64,000 nucleotides of DNA from Bacteroidaceae bacterium (GTDB lineage: Bacteria; Bacteroidota; Bacteroidia; Bacteroidales; Bacteroidaceae): positions 186,001 through 250,000 of the forward strand of contig JAGCPD010000010.1 of the NCBI GenBank assembly GCA_017645305.1, written 5' to 3'. The notes under the pieces are model-generated. The model searched no databases. It was not told the origin of the DNA and worked only from the letters and a program-made list of their open reading frames with translations. Below, one piece after another: positions 61,022-64,000 of the stretch; position 1 is the stretch's first letter, and each line of letters starts with the position of its first letter. A program made the translations under genes and the position numbers.

Positions 61022-61996
61022 ATGAACTCATTGGAGGCTTTACAAAAACCTATTGCTGACATTTTAGAGCAATATAAACAACAGTTTGATGCTACGCTTC
61101 AAAGCGACAATTCTTTGCTTCAGCAGGCTGTAGAGCACCTGCTGCAGAAGAAGGGGAAGTTGGTCAGACCTACTTTGGTTTTCCTTTCTGCCCGTCTTTT
61201 TGGCGACGTAAACCAAAGTGTTTATGATGTTGCTTTGGCGCTGGAGTTGCTGCATACTGCCAGCCTGGTGCATGACGATGTAGTCGATGAGAGTGACAGA
61301 AGACGGGGACAGGCTTCCTTGAATGCTCTAATGACGAATCAGATAGCGGTTCTGGTAGGGGACTTTATTCTTAGCAGAGCCCTTCACCATGCAGCTCAGA
61401 CAGGCGATGCCAAGGTTGTTGATGTTGTGGCGAACCTTGGTCAGACATTAGCAGACGGAGAACTTTTGCAACTTGCTAATCTTGACGATGAAAAGTTGGA
61501 CGAGGCATCTTACTATATGGTTGTCCGCAAAAAGACTGCCAGCCTCTTTGCTGTTGCTGCCCAGTTGGGAGTGCTTACATCTGGCGGTTCTGAAGAGGAT
61601 GCGGAGCGTATGAGACGGTTTGGACATCTGATAGGAACATGTTTCCAGTTGCGTGATGACATCTTTGATTACGACGTTAAAAATGACTCTGGAAAGCCTG
61701 CCGGAAATGACATGAAAGAGGGCAAGCTAACCCTGCCCGTCATACATGCTGTTAATAAGACCAAGAACGGGGAAATGCTTGCTAAGGCTCTGAAAGTGAG
61801 GAGTGGTGAGGCTACTCAGAAAGAGATAGACGAACTTATCGGCTTTACCATCGACGAGGGCGGAATAGAGTATGCCTATTGGGCTATGAATGAGTTCCGT
61901 ATGATGGCTGACGGATTAATAGACGAAAGCAGGGATCCTGCCATAGTAGAATCCCTGCACTCGCTTGTTAATTTTGTTGCTAACCGTAACTATTAG
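61022..61996 (+). CDS. Trans-polyprenyl diphosphate synthase
   Basis: 324 residues. The first Asp-rich motif is LVHDDVVDESDRRRG and the second is FQLRDDIFDYD, with GKPAGNDMKEGKLTLPVI after it. These bind Mg2+ and the allylic diphosphate. Alanine-type small residues before the first motif (LLHTASLVHDD) suit a long-chain product such as an octaprenyl-like quinone side chain; chain length cannot be fixed from sequence. The stop overlaps that of the convergent OmpA-like gene (61993-61996). Confidence 0.93.
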   Translation: MNSLEALQKPIADILEQYKQQFDATLQSDNSLLQQAVEHLLQKKGKLVRPTLVFLSARLFGDVNQSVYDVALALELLHTASLVHDDVVDESDRRRGQASLNALMTNQIAVLVGDFILSRALHHAAQTGDAKVVDVVANLGQTLADGELLQLANLDDEKLDEASYYMVVRKKTASLFAVAAQLGVLTSGGSEEDAERMRRFGHLIGTCFQLRDDIFDYDVKNDSGKPAGNDMKEGKLTLPVIHAVNKTKNGEMLAKALKVRSGEATQKEIDELIGFTIDEGGIEYAYWAMNEFRMMADGLIDESRDPAIVESLHSLVNFVANRNY

Positions 61997-62817
61997 TTGG
62001 TTTCCAGCATTTGGAAAAGTTTGTCCAGCTTGGGTGCCATAATGATTTCGGTTCGTCTGTTTTTCGATTTTCCTTCTGTTGTTTCGTTATCTGCAACAGG
62101 TTTGTATTCGCCTCTTCCGCAGGGCTGAATCTGCATGGGATTCACGTTATAGGTTTCTGTCAGAATCCTGACAACGCTTGTGGCACGGATAACGCTTAAA
62201 TCCCAGTTGTCCTGATAGATGGCATTTTTTATGGGAACATTGTCTGTATGTCCCTCTATGAGGACTTCTATCTCTGTTTGCTTGTTCAGCACTTCAGCCA
62301 GTTTACCCAAAGCCTCCTGCCCCTGTTTGTTAACAATGGCCTTTCCTGATTCAAAGAGCAGTTTGTCGCTCATGGCAACGTAAACTTTTCCACCTTCCTC
62401 TCTTACTGTTAACTCGTCGCTACTGAAACCTTTCAGGGCATCCTTTACGCTATTCAAAAGATTCTTTACTTTTTGGTTCTGCTCGTTGATAACATTCTGC
62501 AGTTCCACAATAGTACGTTCACGGTCAGAGAGTGAGGCGCTGAGTTTTTTGTTTTCGTTTTGATTGCTTGCCAGCAGCGATTGGTAATTTCTGATGCTTC
62601 CTTTCAGTAGGGTAGTGTCTTTTAACAGATTGTTACACCTTTTGTCAAGTGCGGTATAGCTTTCCCTGCTTTGCCCAAGCAGATTTGCCAGACTGTCTCT
62701 ACTATAAAGTGCGGCACATCTTCCTGCCTCCGCAATTTCATACTTCTTCTTGCTAACAACACATGATGATAGCAGAATACATCCTAAAACAAGGGTAAAA
62801 AAAGCAATTTTTCTCAT
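61993..62817 (-). CDS. OmpA-family peptidoglycan-binding lipoprotein
   Basis: 274 residues. The signal FFTLVLGCILLSSC ends in a lipobox (LSSC, Cys19). A coiled coil spans about residues 30-125 (SASLSDRERTIVELQNVINEQ). The OmpA-C domain has IEGHTDNVPIKN and GKSKNRRTEIIM, the peptidoglycan (diaminopimelate) binding signature. It probably ties the outer membrane to peptidoglycan. It matches the DUF-coiled-coil-OmpA lipoproteins common in Bacteroidetes. Confidence 0.9.
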   Translation of the reverse strand: MRKIAFFTLVLGCILLSSCVVSKKKYEIAEAGRCAALYSRDSLANLLGQSRESYTALDKRCNNLLKDTTLLKGSIRNYQSLLASNQNENKKLSASLSDRERTIVELQNVINEQNQKVKNLLNSVKDALKGFSSDELTVREEGGKVYVAMSDKLLFESGKAIVNKQGQEALGKLAEVLNKQTEIEVLIEGHTDNVPIKNAIYQDNWDLSVIRATSVVRILTETYNVNPMQIQPCGRGEYKPVADNETTEGKSKNRRTEIIMAPKLDKLFQMLETN

Positions 62818-62972
62818 TTCTTTCTAGATTCTATGATTTCTTATACAGGAATTATCATACTCAAGTTATTGAATAACAACAAAATAACATCACATTTGGC
62901 ATCGTGAGAATCCTTTCTTGATTAATTTCCTGCCAACAGCACGTGAATTTTTCATTGTCGCGATGTCAAAAA

Positions 62973-63860
62973 TCAGAAGAATTTTACTTCTTCGCCCACC
63001 ACTTCGCTTAATAGCAGGTTGGCCAGTCTGCTGGTACCCAAACGCAAGTACTGATTTGTAAGCCATTTCTCACCGAGCACCTCTTTTACTATTGTATAAT
63101 ATACAAGTGCGTCATGCACAGTGTTTAGACCGCCGGCAGGCTTGAAACCTATCTGAATCCCGGTCTTTTCATAGTACTCCTTGATGGCTTGGCACATAAC
63201 ATATGCAGCTTCGGGTGTTGCAGCAGGTTTTTCCTTTCCTGTGCTGGTCTTGATGTAATCGGCTCCTGCATACATAGCCAGAATACTTGCCTTCTTGATG
63301 TTCTCTGCATTTCCAAGCAAGCCGGTTTCCAGGATAACCTTCATCTTCTTTTCGCCACAAACAGCTTTTAATTCGCTGATTTCATCGCATACGGTTTCAT
63401 AATCTCCGCTCAGGAATTTGCCTACGCTCATTACTATGTCAATCTCCGTTGCTCCGTCTCTAACCGCCAATGCCGTTTCAACGGTCTTTACCTCAATACA
63501 AGCTTGAGAAGAGGGGAACGAGCCGCTGACACACGCCACTTCTACACCTTCTACCTCCAGGCTTTGGCTTACGATACTGGCAAAGCAGGGATATACACAG
63601 ATGGTTGCTACGTGGGGAAGGTCGGGGTAGGCGTTGTCAAAGTCATTTACACGTTCTGTAAATTTAAGGACGCTCTCTTCGCTGTCTGTTGTTTTTAGAG
63701 TGGTAAGTTCTACGCTTCCCATCAGGAATTTCTTTACTTCCGGTGTATCATTCTCTGGTACTTTTTCTTCGATGATTTGGGCAACTTTCTTTGCAATCTC
63801 ATCATCGTTCAATGCCGTATTATATTTGGCAAGGGCTTCTTCGTACTTGTTCTGTTCCAT
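62973..63860 (-). CDS. deoC: Deoxyribose-phosphate aldolase
   Basis: 295 residues, longer at the N-terminus than E. coli DeoC. Motifs include TEIDIVMSVGKFLSGD (with the catalytic Asp region), KVILETGLL and GADYIKTSTGK, which holds the Schiff-base lysine, and IGFKPAGGL. It splits 2-deoxyribose 5-phosphate to glyceraldehyde 3-phosphate and acetaldehyde in nucleoside breakdown. It lies 14 bases after the MazG-like gene, probably in one transcript. Confidence 0.95.
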   Translation of the reverse strand: MEQNKYEEALAKYNTALNDDEIAKKVAQIIEEKVPENDTPEVKKFLMGSVELTTLKTTDSEESVLKFTERVNDFDNAYPDLPHVATICVYPCFASIVSQSLEVEGVEVACVSGSFPSSQACIEVKTVETALAVRDGATEIDIVMSVGKFLSGDYETVCDEISELKAVCGEKKMKVILETGLLGNAENIKKASILAMYAGADYIKTSTGKEKPAATPEAAYVMCQAIKEYYEKTGIQIGFKPAGGLNTVHDALVYYTIVKEVLGEKWLTNQYLRLGTSRLANLLLSEVVGEEVKFF

Positions 63861-63874
63861 ATTTTCTTTTATTT

Positions 63875-64000
63875 TTAATGTTTCAGTTTCTGGTTATTTA
63901 TGTGGCGTTCTTTATCACGTTGTGTCTTCTTTTCAATGCTTTTCTTAAGTGCATCTGTCAGATCTACTCCTGTCTGGTTAGCCAGACAGATAAGAACCCA
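63875..64000 (-). CDS. MazG-like nucleotide pyrophosphohydrolase, C-terminal end only
   Basis: 41 codons remain before the window edge. The fragment reads WVLICLANQTGVDLTDALKK, then SIEKKTQRDKERH and a short tail. The W-x-L-x-x-L-A-N...D-L..A..K...K-x-x-R pattern is that of the last helix pair of the MazG/dCTPase-type fold. The metal-binding EExxE motifs lie outside the window. Such enzymes remove non-canonical nucleoside triphosphates. The link to deoC suggests nucleotide clean-up (inference). Confidence 0.7.
   Translation of the reverse strand, partial: WVLICLANQTGVDLTDALKKSIEKKTQRDKERHINNQKLKH

Noticed and set aside
61993..61996. Overlap of two genes as a frameshift artefact
   Set aside because: Both convergent genes have complete families and their stop codons simply overlap.

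Overview
The window looks like a chromosomal segment from a Bacteroidales bacterium, most likely a Prevotella-type gut or rumen species. Reasons: many genes are preceded by the Bacteroidetes -7 element TAnnTTTG, several with a TTG/TTTG -33 element 19-21 bases upstream; SecD and SecF are fused; FeoA and FeoB are fused and followed by a small Cys-rich protein; there are many lipoproteins, a sialidase, a GH84 hexosaminidase and secreted proteins with a YDLxGR...GIYI tail. No rRNA, tRNA or CRISPR array was seen.

Layout. (1) 1-7740 is an accessory, clearly A/T-richer stretch: a truncated sigma factor gene, a von Willebrand A gene broken by an amber codon, a row of unrecognised genes and small lipoproteins on the + strand, a frameshifted gene relic, a gene with a transmembrane tail beyond its stop, and repeat clusters next to a BRO-like relic. 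(2) 7742-14378 is housekeeping: mutS, an M16 peptidase and the ferrous iron system feoAB plus its Cys-rich partner. (3) 14384-29968 is almost entirely on the - strand. It holds a D-Ala-D-Ala carboxypeptidase, an ACT protein, two phenylacetate-CoA ligases, a sodium/solute symporter, a porin, an aminotransferase, a GH84 enzyme, indolepyruvate oxidoreductase (iorAB) and an omega-amidase-like enzyme. Most of these fit one scheme: interconversion of aromatic amino acids and arylacetates through arylpyruvate and arylacetyl-CoA, with an outer-membrane porin and an inner-membrane symporter as possible transport parts. (4) 30071-38116 holds a lipoprotein, a sialidase, secDF, a phosphodiesterase-fold protein, a rhomboid protease and an HU protein. 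(5) 38140-54256 mixes large secreted proteins (a HETNH-containing protein, an FAD oxidoreductase, a double DUF1080 lipoprotein) with core genes (comM-like, xerD, aroQ, an O-methyltransferase, rmuC) and two lipoproteins. (6) 54257-56067 is a repeat-rich island around a HEPN/MNT toxin-antitoxin-type pair, bracketed by a perfect 33-base direct repeat. (7) 56068-64000 is housekeeping: lgt, ychF, polA, a polyprenyl synthase, an OmpA-like lipoprotein, deoC and the end of a MazG-like gene.

The most unusual signal is at the sequence level. Short repeat families normally seen between genes (C-rich/G-rich hairpins and a cattgaacattgac-type repeat) also lie inside or at the ends of genes here. Two copies are translated inside IorA, one encodes the N-terminus of a lipoprotein, and others supply the tail of the GH84 enzyme, the stop of the omega-amidase-like gene and the start of the O-methyltransferase gene. 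No single well-defined new system is proven. The best candidates for follow-up are the arylacetate gene set, the repeat-derived peptide insertions, the repeat-bracketed HEPN/MNT island and the orphan lipoprotein island.
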